Part shown: positions 18,827 through 27,610 of the stretch, in pieces | Position numbering within the stretch: position 1 is the stretch's first letter | How the letters are laid out: each line of letters opens with the position of its first letter | NCBI GenBank assembly: GCA_963749715.1 | Contig: CAVVNR010000001.1 | Coordinates: forward strand, 310,001 to 374,000 | Direction of reading: 5' to 3' | From: Roseiarcus sp963749715 | GTDB taxonomy: Bacteria > Pseudomonadota > Alphaproteobacteria > Rhizobiales > Beijerinckiaceae | DNA length: 64,000 bases | Made by a program: the position numbers and the translations under genes | The notes under the pieces: generated by a model | What the model saw: only the letters and a program-made list of their open reading frames with translations | Told to the model about the DNA's origin: nothing | Database searches by the model: none

Positions 18827-19600
18827 ATGACGGCCGTGGTTCTTTCGTCGGAGCAAATGCGCGCGTCGTCCACCGAGGATCGCGCGCCTCTGTTGCGTTG
18901 GCTGATCTTCACGGGCGCGACCCTCTTCGCCGCGATCCTGCTGTGGAGTCATGGTCTAATCCGCCTGATGATCGCTTCGGATCGCACTTACCTTTCCTCG
19001 CTGATCGCCGTGCTCTACCTTGCCGCGTCGTTGCATTGTCTTTGGCGCACGATTGTCGTCTCGCGCGAGGGCGACGCTGGAAGGCGAGCGGCGAACTGCA
19101 TCGAGGCGTCGGGCGCGGATTTCGCCGCAGTCGACGGTCCGGCGGCGCTCCCCCACGGTCTTATTGCCGATCACATCCGGGATCTCGCCTTAAAGGCGCG
19201 CACGCAAGGGCAGGGGCGGCTCGATCAGACCCTGCTCTTGCGCTCGCTCGCCGACCGGTTGCGCGGCTCCAACGGATTCGGCGGCTTCGCGAGCGACACG
19301 TTGATGAAGCTCGGCCTGCTCGGCACGATCATCGGCTTCATCATTATGCTCGCTCCGATCGCCGGGATCGACGCGAGCGACAAGTCGATGTTGAAATCGT
19401 CGATGGGCGTGATGAGCGACGGAATGGCGGTGGCGATGTATACGACGCTCGCCGGCCTCGTCGGCTCGATCCTATTGAGGATCCAATATTACATGCTCGA
19501 CTCCGCGACCGCGAAAGTGTTCTCGCGCGCGGTTACGCTCACCGAGACGCGCGTCGTTCCGGCGCTGGAACGGGCGCACGACATCGGAACGGGCGCATGA
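18827..19600 (+). CDS. MotA/TolQ/ExbB proton-channel-family membrane protein
   Basis: About 257 residues with membrane segments near residues 24-45, 58-76, 160-180 and 205-225. The last two carry the family pattern: LMKLGLLGTIIGFIIMLAP and SDGMAVAMYTTLAGLVGSIL, with an acidic residue before the TT-x-GL segment as in ExbB/TolQ. It probably forms a proton-conducting stator with the next gene product. ATG 18827 has GGAGGA 11 bases upstream; ATG 18815 lies directly on that site and so is less likely. It starts 121 bases after fhcC and overlaps the next gene by ATGA. No ExbD homologue is present. Confidence 0.85.
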   Translation: MTAVVLSSEQMRASSTEDRAPLLRWLIFTGATLFAAILLWSHGLIRLMIASDRTYLSSLIAVLYLAASLHCLWRTIVVSREGDAGRRAANCIEASGADFAAVDGPAALPHGLIADHIRDLALKARTQGQGRLDQTLLLRSLADRLRGSNGFGGFASDTLMKLGLLGTIIGFIIMLAPIAGIDASDKSMLKSSMGVMSDGMAVAMYTTLAGLVGSILLRIQYYMLDSATAKVFSRAVTLTETRVVPALERAHDIGTGA

Positions 19601-20265
19601 TCGATGAATTCGGCCTGTACCCGCGCGAAGAGCCGTTCGATCCGTTCAGCGTCATGCTTTTCAAGGCGCTGCAGGTCGTCGCGTTTCTGTTCTTTCTCGC
19701 GCTGCTCGCGATATCGCCCGAGGCGAAGGACGGCAAGATTGACTCGAAAGCCGAATTCCTCGTGACGATGGACTGGCCGGACAATCATCCGGACGATCTC
19801 GATCTTTTCGTACAGGACCCGGCGGGCAACATCGCCTGGTATCGCCACCGCGAGGCGGGTTTCCTCGTGCTCGATCGCGACGACCGCGGCGGCGCCAACG
19901 ACTTCGTCCTGGTCAATGGCAAGAAGATTTCTTCGCCCATTCGCGAGGAGATCGTGACAATCCGCGGCCTCATTCCCGGCGAATACACCGTCAACGTCAG
20001 CCATTTTCTGGCGACGACCGGCTTGCCGGTGCCGGCGACGGTGAAGGTGCAAAAGCTCAACCCGAACGCGCAGGTGATCTTCGACGATTCGGTCTTCGTC
20101 GACCATACGGGCGACGAGAAAACCGCGGTGCGCTTCACGCTCGACGCCGACGGCAAGGTGGTTGACGTCAATCGCCGGCCGAAGTCGCTGATGGAGACCT
20201 TTCGTAACGTGCACCACAACGGGGCAGACCTCGACCCGAAGACCGGCTACGTGAAAAAGCTATGA
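19597..20265 (+). CDS. Single-span membrane protein with DUF2135-like periplasmic domain
   Basis: 222 residues. A short cytoplasmic N-terminus (MIDEFGLYPREEPFDPFS) leads to one membrane span (VMLFKALQVVAFLFFLALLA) and a periplasmic part. That part contains DDLDLFVQDPAGNIAWY and LDRDDRGGANDF, which resemble the Asp-rich DUF2135/YfaP pattern. The topology is that of ExbD/MotB-type stator partners, although no acidic residue sits in the span. It overlaps its neighbours by four bases on each side, so stable association with the ExbB-like protein is likely. The function is not known. Confidence 0.75.
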   Translation: MIDEFGLYPREEPFDPFSVMLFKALQVVAFLFFLALLAISPEAKDGKIDSKAEFLVTMDWPDNHPDDLDLFVQDPAGNIAWYRHREAGFLVLDRDDRGGANDFVLVNGKKISSPIREEIVTIRGLIPGEYTVNVSHFLATTGLPVPATVKVQKLNPNAQVIFDDSVFVDHTGDEKTAVRFTLDADGKVVDVNRRPKSLMETFRNVHHNGADLDPKTGYVKKL

Positions 20266-20876
20266 CCAACCTTGGCTCGGTCATCCTTTGGCTGTCGATC
20301 GCCTACGCCTTGCTCGGCGTCCTTCTGCTCGTCATCTGTGTCTTCGCAAAGATCCCCTGGCCGGTGAAGGCGGGCGCCATCGTGCTGACAAGCGCCTTCT
20401 ATGTCCTGAGCTTCTTTGCGATGCGCGGGCTGCTCGGCTGGTCGTCGATCGATCCGCTGCCGCCGAAGTTCAAGCTCCTCAGCGCCCGCATCGTCGAGCC
20501 CCATTCGCTCGAGGGCGAACCGGGCGCGATCCATCTCTGGGTCGAGGCGCTCGACGATGACAACTTTCCAAGCGGCGTGCCGCGCGCTTACCGCCTGCCC
20601 TACGACGCCAAGCTCGCGGAAAAGACCGAGGCCGCGATAAAAGCCAGCGCCGACGGCAAGCCGCAGGGCGGCCGTACGGCGGACTTCGGCAATGGCGAAG
20701 GCGGCGTGTCAGAGGCGACGGCGCGCGAGATTACACCCTCAACGATCACCACCACGGGCGGCGGAGATCCGTCCTCGGGAGGTCCACTCGATCCCGCGTT
20801 CACCCACGGGGAGAACCAGACCGTCAATTTTTCGCCGCTTGCTCCGCCGCGGATGCCCGCCAAGGATGCGCAATAG
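20262..20876 (+). CDS. Membrane protein of the ExbB-like cluster, unknown function
   Basis: 204 residues. Two N-terminal membrane segments are visible (residues about 5-27 and 35-55), then a hydrophilic domain (LLSARIVEPHSLEGEPGAIH, VEALDDDNFPSGVPRAYRLP) and a low-complexity Gly/Pro/Thr tail (TTTGGGDPSSGGP) that may reach into the periplasm. I do not recognise a named family. Its start overlaps the preceding stop by four bases, so it is the third member of the cluster with the ExbB-like channel. Confidence 0.7.
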   Translation: MTNLGSVILWLSIAYALLGVLLLVICVFAKIPWPVKAGAIVLTSAFYVLSFFAMRGLLGWSSIDPLPPKFKLLSARIVEPHSLEGEPGAIHLWVEALDDDNFPSGVPRAYRLPYDAKLAEKTEAAIKASADGKPQGGRTADFGNGEGGVSEATAREITPSTITTTGGGDPSSGGPLDPAFTHGENQTVNFSPLAPPRMPAKDAQ

Positions 20877-20909
20877 GGGTCGCGGTTGCCACGCCCGCGC
20901 GGCGCAGGC

Positions 20910-21695
20910 TCACTCGCGGTAGGCGCGATTGAGATTGGTCGCCTTGTCGAGATAGGGGATGCTCGCGCTGTCGATGCGCGCCAAATCGACGTCAAGCCCC
21001 GACGTCTCAGCGCCTTTGAGAAGGGCGCCGCGCAGATCCCCGCCGCTTGCGTCTGCCTCGCGTAAGCTCGCGCCGACGAGATTGGCGCCGGAAAGCTTGG
21101 CGAAACGCAAGTCCGCGCGCGCAAGATTCGCGCCCGAGAAGTCCACTCTGCTGAGGTCCGCCGATTTGAACGTCGCGCGCATGAGGCCCATCGACTGGTT
21201 TTTTTCGTCGGCGCTGCAATCCGCGTTTTCGAACTGGGCGCCGACGAGGCGCGCGCCAGTCAAGTCGGCGGTGACGCGCGCCCCCGTGAGGTTGGCGCCG
21301 TCGAGATGCGCCCCTTGGAGCTGGGTCGCGAACAGGCTCGCGCCGACGAGGCTCGCTCCGGTGAGATCGGCGCCAAGCGCCCAAGCCTGGTCCAGCGTCG
21401 CCCGGTCGAGTTTGGCATGCGAAAGATTGGCGTGATTGAGCCGCGCCGCGCGCAAGTTTGCGCCGGAGAAGTCGAGACCGGAGAGATCGAGCCCGGATAT
21501 GCGTTTTCCGGACAGATCCGCCCCGCGCCCGCCCGGCGCCGCCGCCAGCGCGGCTTCCACCTGAGCGCGCGTCATCTCCGCCATCGTCATGTCCGGCGAA
21601 GACATGTCGAGGCCGCGCATCATGTCCTGTGCATCAGCCAAGCAAACCGGCGCGGCCAAAAGCGCGATTGCGAGCGAGCCGTTCATGAATCGCAT
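20910..21695 (-). CDS. Secreted pentapeptide-repeat protein
   Basis: About 261 residues. A signal peptide (MNGSLAIALLAAPVCLADA) is followed from residue about 58 by runs of the A(D/N)LxX pentapeptide, such as GADLSGKRISGLDLSGLDFS and ANLTGARVTADLTGARLVGA, which fold as a right-handed quadrilateral beta-helix. A Cys-containing interruption (FENADCSADEKNQSMGL) splits the repeats. ATG 21695 is chosen because it precedes the signal peptide; the frame opens at 21752. It converges on the ExbB-like cluster, with 33 bases between stops. Its role is unknown. Confidence 0.85.
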   Translation of the reverse strand: MRFMNGSLAIALLAAPVCLADAQDMMRGLDMSSPDMTMAEMTRAQVEAALAAAPGGRGADLSGKRISGLDLSGLDFSGANLRAARLNHANLSHAKLDRATLDQAWALGADLTGASLVGASLFATQLQGAHLDGANLTGARVTADLTGARLVGAQFENADCSADEKNQSMGLMRATFKSADLSRVDFSGANLARADLRFAKLSGANLVGASLREADASGGDLRGALLKGAETSGLDVDLARIDSASIPYLDKATNLNRAYRE

Positions 21696-21822
21696 TGCAA
21701 TCCTCTTGGCGCCTAGCCTCATTCGCTGGCGCCGGAAATCGGCGGCCGCCACGCCATCGCGACGGAGCGGGGGACGCTGCGGACAATGCGCGGCGTCATC
21801 GCGCCGCCCTCGGATTCGCGGG

Positions 21823-22029
21823 TTAGATCTTCTGGTCCGCCTCGCCGGGGTAGGCGCATCGCCACCGCGTGACGCGCGTGGCCGGATGCTGGTCGGTCCA
21901 AGCCGCGATATATGGCGGCGCCTGCATCATGCATTGCATCAGCGACTCCTGCGCGACGAACGACAACCGCCGTTCTTCGCACTGGCTCGGCGCGTTGAGC
22001 GCGCACACCGTCAGAATAAGCTCGATCAT
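21823..22029 (-). CDS. Small conserved hypothetical protein
   Basis: 68 residues beginning MIELILTVCALNAPSQCEER and ending TRVTRWRCAYPGEADQKI, with four cysteines. Short proteins of this pattern (MIEL..TVC....CEE...F...S...C...A...I..W...HP...V.RW.C) are common in alphaproteobacteria, from my memory of the family. The function is not known. It lies between the pentapeptide-repeat gene and the insertion sequence, and its upstream region was probably altered by the IS insertion 40 bases away. Confidence 0.65.
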   Translation of the reverse strand: MIELILTVCALNAPSQCEERRLSFVAQESLMQCMMQAPPYIAAWTDQHPATRVTRWRCAYPGEADQKI

Positions 22030-22068
22030 TGCCGACCTGCCGCCAAGCGCACTCGCGCCGTCCCTTCG

Positions 22069-23325
22069 TCAGGCAACTCTGGCATTTTCCACAGGCGACG
22101 GCAACATTGAGGCTTCGTCTGCGGCGGCTCCCAGGACATGCGCGGTTGCCTGGAATGATAGCAGGCGAGGCATCGAAACCGGTACAGCGGCGATGAGTTT
22201 GGTGAGGAAGTCATCGTCCCAGGCGGCGGTTTTGAGAGCAAGGCGGACGGAGTCCTTGCCCTTTTTCCTTCGCGCGAGGTTGAGGGCGATGTGTTTGAGG
22301 GTGACGACGTTTTCGGGCGCATTTTGGGTTCGGATGCGGCATTCGTCGTCGCGGAACGTCATGTCCATGACCCAGTGCAGTCCGTTTTCGACGCCCCAAT
22401 GATCGCGCACCATGGGTCCGAGTTTGTCGGCGTGGAGTTGTGAAGAGGTCAGGTAGAGGCGGGTTTCCCGTTCGGTCTTGGGTCCGATTTCGCGCATCGC
22501 TTCGACGATGACGAGGCCTCTGAGGCCCGGCCATTGGTGTCGTTCCTGCAGCCAGGCGACGTCGTGAACGACGGTGACGTTTCGGGTTTCGATCCGGCCG
22601 TGGTCGCCGTCGACGGTTCGAGCGACGCTGATTGTCGTATCGGCGAAACCCTTTGCTTTCTGCTCGTTTGCGAACAATTCGACATCGTCGCGCAGCCTGC
22701 CCTGATTGCCCTTCAGGGCCAGGACATAGTCGGCTTTCTTGTCGACGATCTTACGGGCGATTTCGCGCTGACAGCCCATGGCGTCGATGGTGACGACGGC
22801 GCCGTCGATCGACAACATGTCCAGCAGGGCGGGAATGGCGACGATCTCGTTCGACTTCTCGCTCACCTTGGTCTGAGCCAGAACGAGGCGCTGCCGCGCC
22901 GCGAAAGCCGACACCATATGGATCGTCTCTTTGCCGCCCTTGCGTCCCGAGCGCCGCGAGGTCTTGCCGTCGATGGCGATGACCTCGAGCGGGGCCTTGG
23001 TCAGCGCGCCGACCCACGCGACGAAGCGCTCCCGGAAGGCATGGGGGTCGAGCGAAGCGAAGATGTCGCCCAAGTGGTCGTGGCTCGGCGTGCCGTTCGC
23101 GAAGGGCAGAAAGCGCTGCAAAAGGGCGAGCTTCTTCTGCCCGAACCGAGCCATGTCCGTGAACCCCTCGGCGCCCGCCAGGATCGACAGCAGAGCCAGC
23201 AACAGAATCTCGTCGAGCCGATAGGCCACCTTGCCAGGCTGCCGATGGTCCGGCATGTCTTTGAAATAATCGAGAAAAACAGTGGCCTCGAAATCCCTCG
23301 CCGTCGCCGCCGCCAAAATATCCAT
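22069..23325 (-). CDS. ISAs1-family transposase
   Basis: DDE transposase of about 418 residues (from ATG 23325). Family marks are FLDYFKDMPDHRQPGKVAYR near the start, EVIAIDGKTSRRSGRKGG with the first catalytic Asp, VTIDAMGCQREIARKIVDK with the second, YVLALKGNQGRLRDDV, and LHWVMDMTFRDDECRIR near the end with the acidic third position. The gene appears full length and could be active. It sits within the C1 cluster between a small hypothetical gene and the beta-RFAP synthase gene and does not visibly interrupt a gene. Confidence 0.93.
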   Translation of the reverse strand: MDILAAATARDFEATVFLDYFKDMPDHRQPGKVAYRLDEILLLALLSILAGAEGFTDMARFGQKKLALLQRFLPFANGTPSHDHLGDIFASLDPHAFRERFVAWVGALTKAPLEVIAIDGKTSRRSGRKGGKETIHMVSAFAARQRLVLAQTKVSEKSNEIVAIPALLDMLSIDGAVVTIDAMGCQREIARKIVDKKADYVLALKGNQGRLRDDVELFANEQKAKGFADTTISVARTVDGDHGRIETRNVTVVHDVAWLQERHQWPGLRGLVIVEAMREIGPKTERETRLYLTSSQLHADKLGPMVRDHWGVENGLHWVMDMTFRDDECRIRTQNAPENVVTLKHIALNLARRKKGKDSVRLALKTAAWDDDFLTKLIAAVPVSMPRLLSFQATAHVLGAAADEASMLPSPVENARVA

Positions 23326-23412
23326 CGCCCCGCTCCGATCACGAATCAACGGATGTCGACAGATTCAGCACTTCAGCCCTTTGTCACGAACTTCCTTCAC
23401 CCGATTGCCCTG
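22070..23412 (-). mobile_element. ISAs1-type insertion sequence
   Basis: About 1.34 kb, consistent with the usual ISAs1-family size, holding one transposase gene that fills nearly the whole element. The proposed ends are weakly matching inverted repeats: CAGGCAACTCTGG at 22070 and, on the other strand, CAGGGCAATCGGG ending at 23412. The left end coincides with the transposase stop codon. I see no target-site duplication, so the ends are approximate. Confidence 0.7.
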
Positions 23413-23518
23413 CGTTTCTCGCGTTCGGCGCTTGGCAAACGGCGCAAAGTTTCGCAATGTTCCCGGTAAAATCGACTGAGGCGTAAGCGGCGAATTGGTC
23501 GTGGAGTGAGGCGCGCGA

Positions 23519-24484
23519 GTGAAAGGCGTTCTGGTCACGACGGCGGCCCGCCTGCATCTGGGTTTTCTCGATCTCGCCGGGGACCTTGGCCGACGATTCG
23601 GTTCGATCGGTCTCGCCATCGACGCGTTCGAGACCCAAGTCGAGCTTCAACAGGCCTTGCGCTTCGAAATTGTGGGCGAGGACCGCGAGCGGGCGGCGCG
23701 TCTGGCGCTCCGCATTGCTGAACGCCTTGGCCTTGATACAACGATGAAGCTCGTCATCACGAAAGCCATCCCCGCGCATGCGGGGCTTGGCTCCGGGACC
23801 CAGCTCGCGCTTGCGATTGGAGCGGCGTTTCGCCGATTTGGGCGATTGCCGCTCGACGCCCGGGAGGATGCACGCCTGCTCGATCGCGGCGCGCGTTCGG
23901 GCGTGGGCGTTGCGTTGTTCGAGCGCGGCGGCTTGGCGGTCGACGCCGGCAGGGGGCCGAACACTGAGGTCCCGCCGGTCGTGGCGCGCGTGAACTTCCC
24001 TCGGGATTGGCGCGTTCTTCTGATATTGGACCCGCACACTGAGGGCTCTCACGGCGAGGCGGAAAGGCGAGCGTTCGCCGGATTGCCCGGTTTTCCCGCG
24101 ACGGCGTCAAACGAGATCTGCCGCCGGACGCTGATGCAAATCCTTCCCGGCGCCGCCGAACGCGATCTCGCGGCATTCGGCGACGGAGTGACGAGAGTTC
24201 AGGAAATCGTCGGCGATCATTTTGCCCCGGCCCAAGGCGGCGGCCGCTTCGCCAGCGCCGCGGTGGGCAAGGTCGCCGCGCGATTGAAGGCGTTGGGGGC
24301 GGGCGGAATTGGCCAGAGCTCCTGGGGGCCGACCGGCTTCGCCTTCGCATCCGATCCCGACGAAGCGGAATTCCTCGCTCGGCGGGCCAGCGCCGAATGC
24401 GAGCCAGGCGTGGAGATCAAAATCTGCGGCGCGCGCGAGCGCGGCGCCGAGATCCGCAGAGAAGAGGACGTCTCAGTTCAGTGA
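23519..24484 (+). CDS. mptG: Beta-ribofuranosylaminobenzene 5'-phosphate synthase (beta-RFAP synthase)
   Basis: Joins 4-aminobenzoate (or 4-hydroxybenzoate in some organisms) and PRPP with loss of CO2 and PPi, the first dedicated step of the H4MPT arm. A GHMP-kinase-like protein of 321 residues: the N-terminal TTAARLHLGFLDLAG and the Gly-rich PAHAGLGSGTQLALAIGAAF motif are typical. The start is a GTG with GAGG and GGAG sequences just upstream. It is followed 16 bases later by mtdB on the same strand, and the IS ends about 107 bases upstream, so its promoter may be affected by the insertion. Confidence 0.92.
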   Translation: MKGVLVTTAARLHLGFLDLAGDLGRRFGSIGLAIDAFETQVELQQALRFEIVGEDRERAARLALRIAERLGLDTTMKLVITKAIPAHAGLGSGTQLALAIGAAFRRFGRLPLDAREDARLLDRGARSGVGVALFERGGLAVDAGRGPNTEVPPVVARVNFPRDWRVLLILDPHTEGSHGEAERRAFAGLPGFPATASNEICRRTLMQILPGAAERDLAAFGDGVTRVQEIVGDHFAPAQGGGRFASAAVGKVAARLKALGAGGIGQSSWGPTGFAFASDPDEAEFLARRASAECEPGVEIKICGARERGAEIRREEDVSVQ

Positions 24485-24500
24485 TCGATTGGGAGGAAAG

Positions 24501-25391
24501 ATGGCCAAGAACATCCTGCACATGATGACGCCGCTCGCGCATATGAGCCCGTTCGACGTCAACATGGCGATCGACGCCGGCTACGACGCGACGGTTTCCT
24601 ATACCAACGTTTCGCTGGGTGAAATCGCAGGTCTCGTTCAGGACGCGATGTTTTCGCGCTCGCCGCGCGACGCGACGCGGACAGGGGTTTTCATTGGAGG
24701 CAAGGACGCGCTTCTGGCTCTCGATATGCTCGACGCCGCCGGCAAGGCGCTGTTGAAACCGTTTGAGATTTCGCTGTTCGCCGACCCCGCGGGCTCGTTC
24801 ACCACCGCCGCCGCAATGATCGCTGTCGTCGAAAAGACGTTGCGGGAGAAAAAGGCTCGCGAGCTTCGCGGCGCTTCGGTCTCGCTCTTCGGCGCCACCG
24901 GCGTGGTTGGAACAGCCTCGGGCGTCATCGCTGCGCTCGAGGGCGCTTCCGTCACTTTCGTCGGGCGCGACGGAATGGAGCGCGCTCGCGGCCACGCCGC
25001 TGAGGTCAATCGCAGGTTCAACGTCAACATAGCCGTCGCCGACGGTTCGACCACGGAGAAGAGGGCGGCGATCCTCTCCGCGAGTGAAGTCGTGCTCTGC
25101 GCCGCGAAAGCGGGCGTCAGGGTGCTTGACGTCGCTCAGATCGCCAGCGCCGCGAAATTGCTGGTCGCGGCGGACGTCAACGCGGTGCCGCCGCTTGGCA
25201 TCGAAGAACTCGATTTGCACGCGAACGGCGCGCCGCTCGGCGGCCGCGGCGCGCTCGGCATCGGCGCGCTCGCGATCGGCAACGTCAAGTATCGAACCGA
25301 ATCGGGGTTGTTCAAGCAGATGACCGAGAGCAAGGCGCCGATGCGCCTCGACTTCCGTCAGGCGTTCGATCTGGCGCGCACGCTTGCGTGA
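24501..25391 (+). CDS. mtdB: NAD(P)-dependent methylenetetrahydromethanopterin dehydrogenase
   Basis: Oxidises methylene-H4MPT to methenyl-H4MPT, the step after Fae. 296 residues: the start KNILHMMTPLAHMSPFDVNM is typical of the MtdA/MtdB family, and the nucleotide-binding fold shows GASVSLFGATGVVGTASGVI near residue 125. Its place in the H4MPT cluster favours MtdB over the H4F-active MtdA, but the two are close homologues. ATG 24501 follows a near-perfect GGGAGGAAAG site; the upstream open frame to 24309 lies inside mptG. Confidence 0.95.
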   Translation: MAKNILHMMTPLAHMSPFDVNMAIDAGYDATVSYTNVSLGEIAGLVQDAMFSRSPRDATRTGVFIGGKDALLALDMLDAAGKALLKPFEISLFADPAGSFTTAAAMIAVVEKTLREKKARELRGASVSLFGATGVVGTASGVIAALEGASVTFVGRDGMERARGHAAEVNRRFNVNIAVADGSTTEKRAAILSASEVVLCAAKAGVRVLDVAQIASAAKLLVAADVNAVPPLGIEELDLHANGAPLGGRGALGIGALAIGNVKYRTESGLFKQMTESKAPMRLDFRQAFDLARTLA

Positions 25392-25511
25392 CGCCAGCGC
25401 TCGCAACCGTCGAGCCGGCTGAGTCTGGGCCGCAGCGCCCTCACCGGAAATCGAAGAAGAGGCGGAAACCACGCGGAAGAAATCCGCGGCCCTCCTGGAA
25501 AGCAATCCGCT

Positions 25512-26687
25512 TTACCGCCTCGAATGTTGACCCTCGAGAGAGTCCTTGGTCGACGCCTTGGGGACGACCCCGACGGATCGCACGTCAGCCGAACCCGAGG
25601 CGCGCTCGCGACGGATTTCGATCCCGACCATGCCCTCGATGACATCGAGCTTCCGAATATTCACGCGGATGCTGCGCACGCGCGCATGCTGCAACAGCAC
25701 CTCGGCGACCTCTTCCGCGAGCGTCTCGACGAAATCGACATGGCCGCGGCCGACGACGAGTTGGATCGCGTCGAGGATCAGGTCGTAGGAAAAGATCGAA
25801 CGCATGTCGTCCGCGTGCGCGCCGGACCGCCGCACCAGAGCCTCGACCTCGAAGGCGACGCGCTGGTGGATGCCGCGCTCGAAATCATAGGCGCCGATCT
25901 GCGCCGAAACGACGAAGTCACGCACGAACACCCGGTCGAGTTCGCCTTCGTCCTCGCGCCCGCCGATGATCCCGCGAGCGAGCAATCGCCAATCGATCTT
26001 AGGCGAAGCCTCGGCGTCCAGTCTTTCGCGCGGGATCAGGTCGCGGATGAGAGCGGCGGCCTGCGGGTCGATCGCGCCTCGCCGATCATGGGCGTGACAA
26101 AGCGCGCCTCGGAATCCAAGCACATCGGGGCGCACGAGCAGCAGCCGCGGAACGTCAGGCGCTTCGAGCGACCCCGCGAGGCCGCTCATCAAGCGGAGCT
26201 CGCGGCACTTCGAGCAGAATTCGTTGAGCCGGACGACATCGAGATGGGCGATCAGGCGGCCGCGAGTCTTGTCCCGCGTGTCGAGCATCGCGCCCTTGAA
26301 CCCCAGCGCCGCGAGCCTGGCGAGGAGAGCGAAGTCGGGCTCCTCGTCGGCGAACATCATGCCGACCAGTCCGATGTCGCTCGCCAGCCGCCGCAGGGAA
26401 TCACCGAGACGATCGAGCGTCGGGCCGTCGACAGCGAGTTTGACGTAATCGACGCCCATCTTTGCGAAGGCTCGCGCGACTGCCAGCAACTCATGTTCGT
26501 CGTAAGGCGAATTGCCAAGCGCCGCGCTTGTCTGGCGCCGCCGCCCGACCGCGGCGAGCGACTCGCGCGCGGCGTCGAGCGGGACGGCTCCAAGGGCGCC
26601 CCGCCGCGGGTCTTTCAGATCGATGACGTCGGCCCCGAGTTGCAGAACGACGTCGGCCTCTAGGGCGTCGGCGACGCTGGCGAGCAT
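25512..26687 (-). CDS. Fusion of MfnB (5-formylfuran-3-ylmethyl phosphate synthase) and dihydroneopterin aldolase
   Basis: About 391 residues in two parts. Residues 1 to about 235 match MfnB, which makes the furan of methanofuran from two glyceraldehyde-3-phosphates: ADVIDLKDPRRGALGAVP carries one active-site Lys and KGAMLDTRDKTRGRLIAH the other. Residues about 250-365 match FolB-type dihydroneopterin aldolase (VFVRDFVVSAQIGAYDFERG, DFVETLAEEVAEVLLQHARV, IRVNIRKLD), a pterin-pathway enzyme. One protein thus serves both C1 cofactors. ATG 26687 opens directly on the MfnB core; a GTG (26696) and a TTG (26711) are alternatives. It converges on mtdB. Confidence 0.9.
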   Translation of the reverse strand: MLASVADALEADVVLQLGADVIDLKDPRRGALGAVPLDAARESLAAVGRRRQTSAALGNSPYDEHELLAVARAFAKMGVDYVKLAVDGPTLDRLGDSLRRLASDIGLVGMMFADEEPDFALLARLAALGFKGAMLDTRDKTRGRLIAHLDVVRLNEFCSKCRELRLMSGLAGSLEAPDVPRLLLVRPDVLGFRGALCHAHDRRGAIDPQAAALIRDLIPRERLDAEASPKIDWRLLARGIIGGREDEGELDRVFVRDFVVSAQIGAYDFERGIHQRVAFEVEALVRRSGAHADDMRSIFSYDLILDAIQLVVGRGHVDFVETLAEEVAEVLLQHARVRSIRVNIRKLDVIEGMVGIEIRRERASGSADVRSVGVVPKASTKDSLEGQHSRR

Positions 26688-26848
26688 GCGGGTCACTGCG
26701 TTGCGTCCCAATTCATAAAGTCGCCAATATTTGGCTCACTTACTCGCTCGCCCACGCGGAACGACGCGTTGAGCTACGCATCCGCGTTACGCAGCGGCTT
26801 GATTGGCGGCAAACGCAATCCTATCACTAACCTCAGAGGAAAACAGCA

Positions 26849-27472
26849 ATGCATCCCGCGCTCCGCGCCGTCCTCGTGATCGCGATCGTGGCCGCATCGG
26901 CGCCCCGGGCAACCGCTCAAACCGGCGTGAAAGCCGACCCGGATTGGCCGTGTCACCAGATCAAGACGCCGACTTTGTCGCTCGCCTCCGTCTGGGCCGG
27001 ACCTCAACTCGATTTGAACTCCCAAAGCTGGCGCAACGAAAGCGACGTCGCGGATCTGGCGGCCAAAATGGCGCAGCGGCGAATTCCCATCGCCGATGTT
27101 GAGTTGGCGATCAAGGACTTCAAGGCGAAGGCCGGCCCCGACGTGGACGCCAAGGTATTGGGCTCTTTCGCTGCGGCTTTCGAGGATTTGTCGCGGCAAC
27201 GCTCCCAAATTATCGATGGCCTCATTCGATTTGGCCGCAAGCAGCGCGCTCTGGCCGATCGTATCCGCGCGGAGAACGAGGCCATTCAAAAATCTGCGGA
27301 CCAGAACAGTGATCGCTCGCCGGCGCCCGGCGGCGACAGCCAAGAGCGGCTGCAATGGGACATCCGCGTTTTCGACGAACGCCGTCAGACCATCAGTTAC
27401 GTCTGCGACGCGCCGACGCTGATCGAACAGCGTATCGGGGAGATCGCTCGCTCGGTGCAAAAAGTCCTGTAG
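26849..27472 (+). CDS. Secreted hypothetical protein beside the xox cluster
   Basis: 207 residues with a clear signal peptide (LRAVLVIAIVAASAPRATAQ) and an alpha-helical, charged mature part (MAQRRIPIADVELAIKDFKA; QRSQIIDGLIRFGRKQRALA) containing only two cysteines, in WPCHQ and YVCDAP, which could pair. I do not recognise a named family. It stands alone between the MfnB-FolB gene and the convergent xoxJ, and its position suggests a periplasmic role linked to methanol oxidation; that is inference only. Confidence 0.7.
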   Translation: MHPALRAVLVIAIVAASAPRATAQTGVKADPDWPCHQIKTPTLSLASVWAGPQLDLNSQSWRNESDVADLAAKMAQRRIPIADVELAIKDFKAKAGPDVDAKVLGSFAAAFEDLSRQRSQIIDGLIRFGRKQRALADRIRAENEAIQKSADQNSDRSPAPGGDSQERLQWDIRVFDERRQTISYVCDAPTLIEQRIGEIARSVQKVL

Positions 27473-27610
27473 CGAACGGCTTCGCGCTTCTGCCTGTGCC
27501 GGCGTTTGAAACCGCCGGGCCTTTCGCGCGGCTTACCCGCCGGTCTTCGGGCAAGGATCGGCGGTCTGTCGTCACGTTGCGGGGTTTCCTGCCTTCTGCC
27601 ACGCCGACCC

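Noticed and set aside
22061..23422. Target-site duplication around the insertion sequence
   Set aside because: Bases flanking the proposed ends (left ccttcgt, right cgtttct) do not match over 8 bases, so none is claimed.
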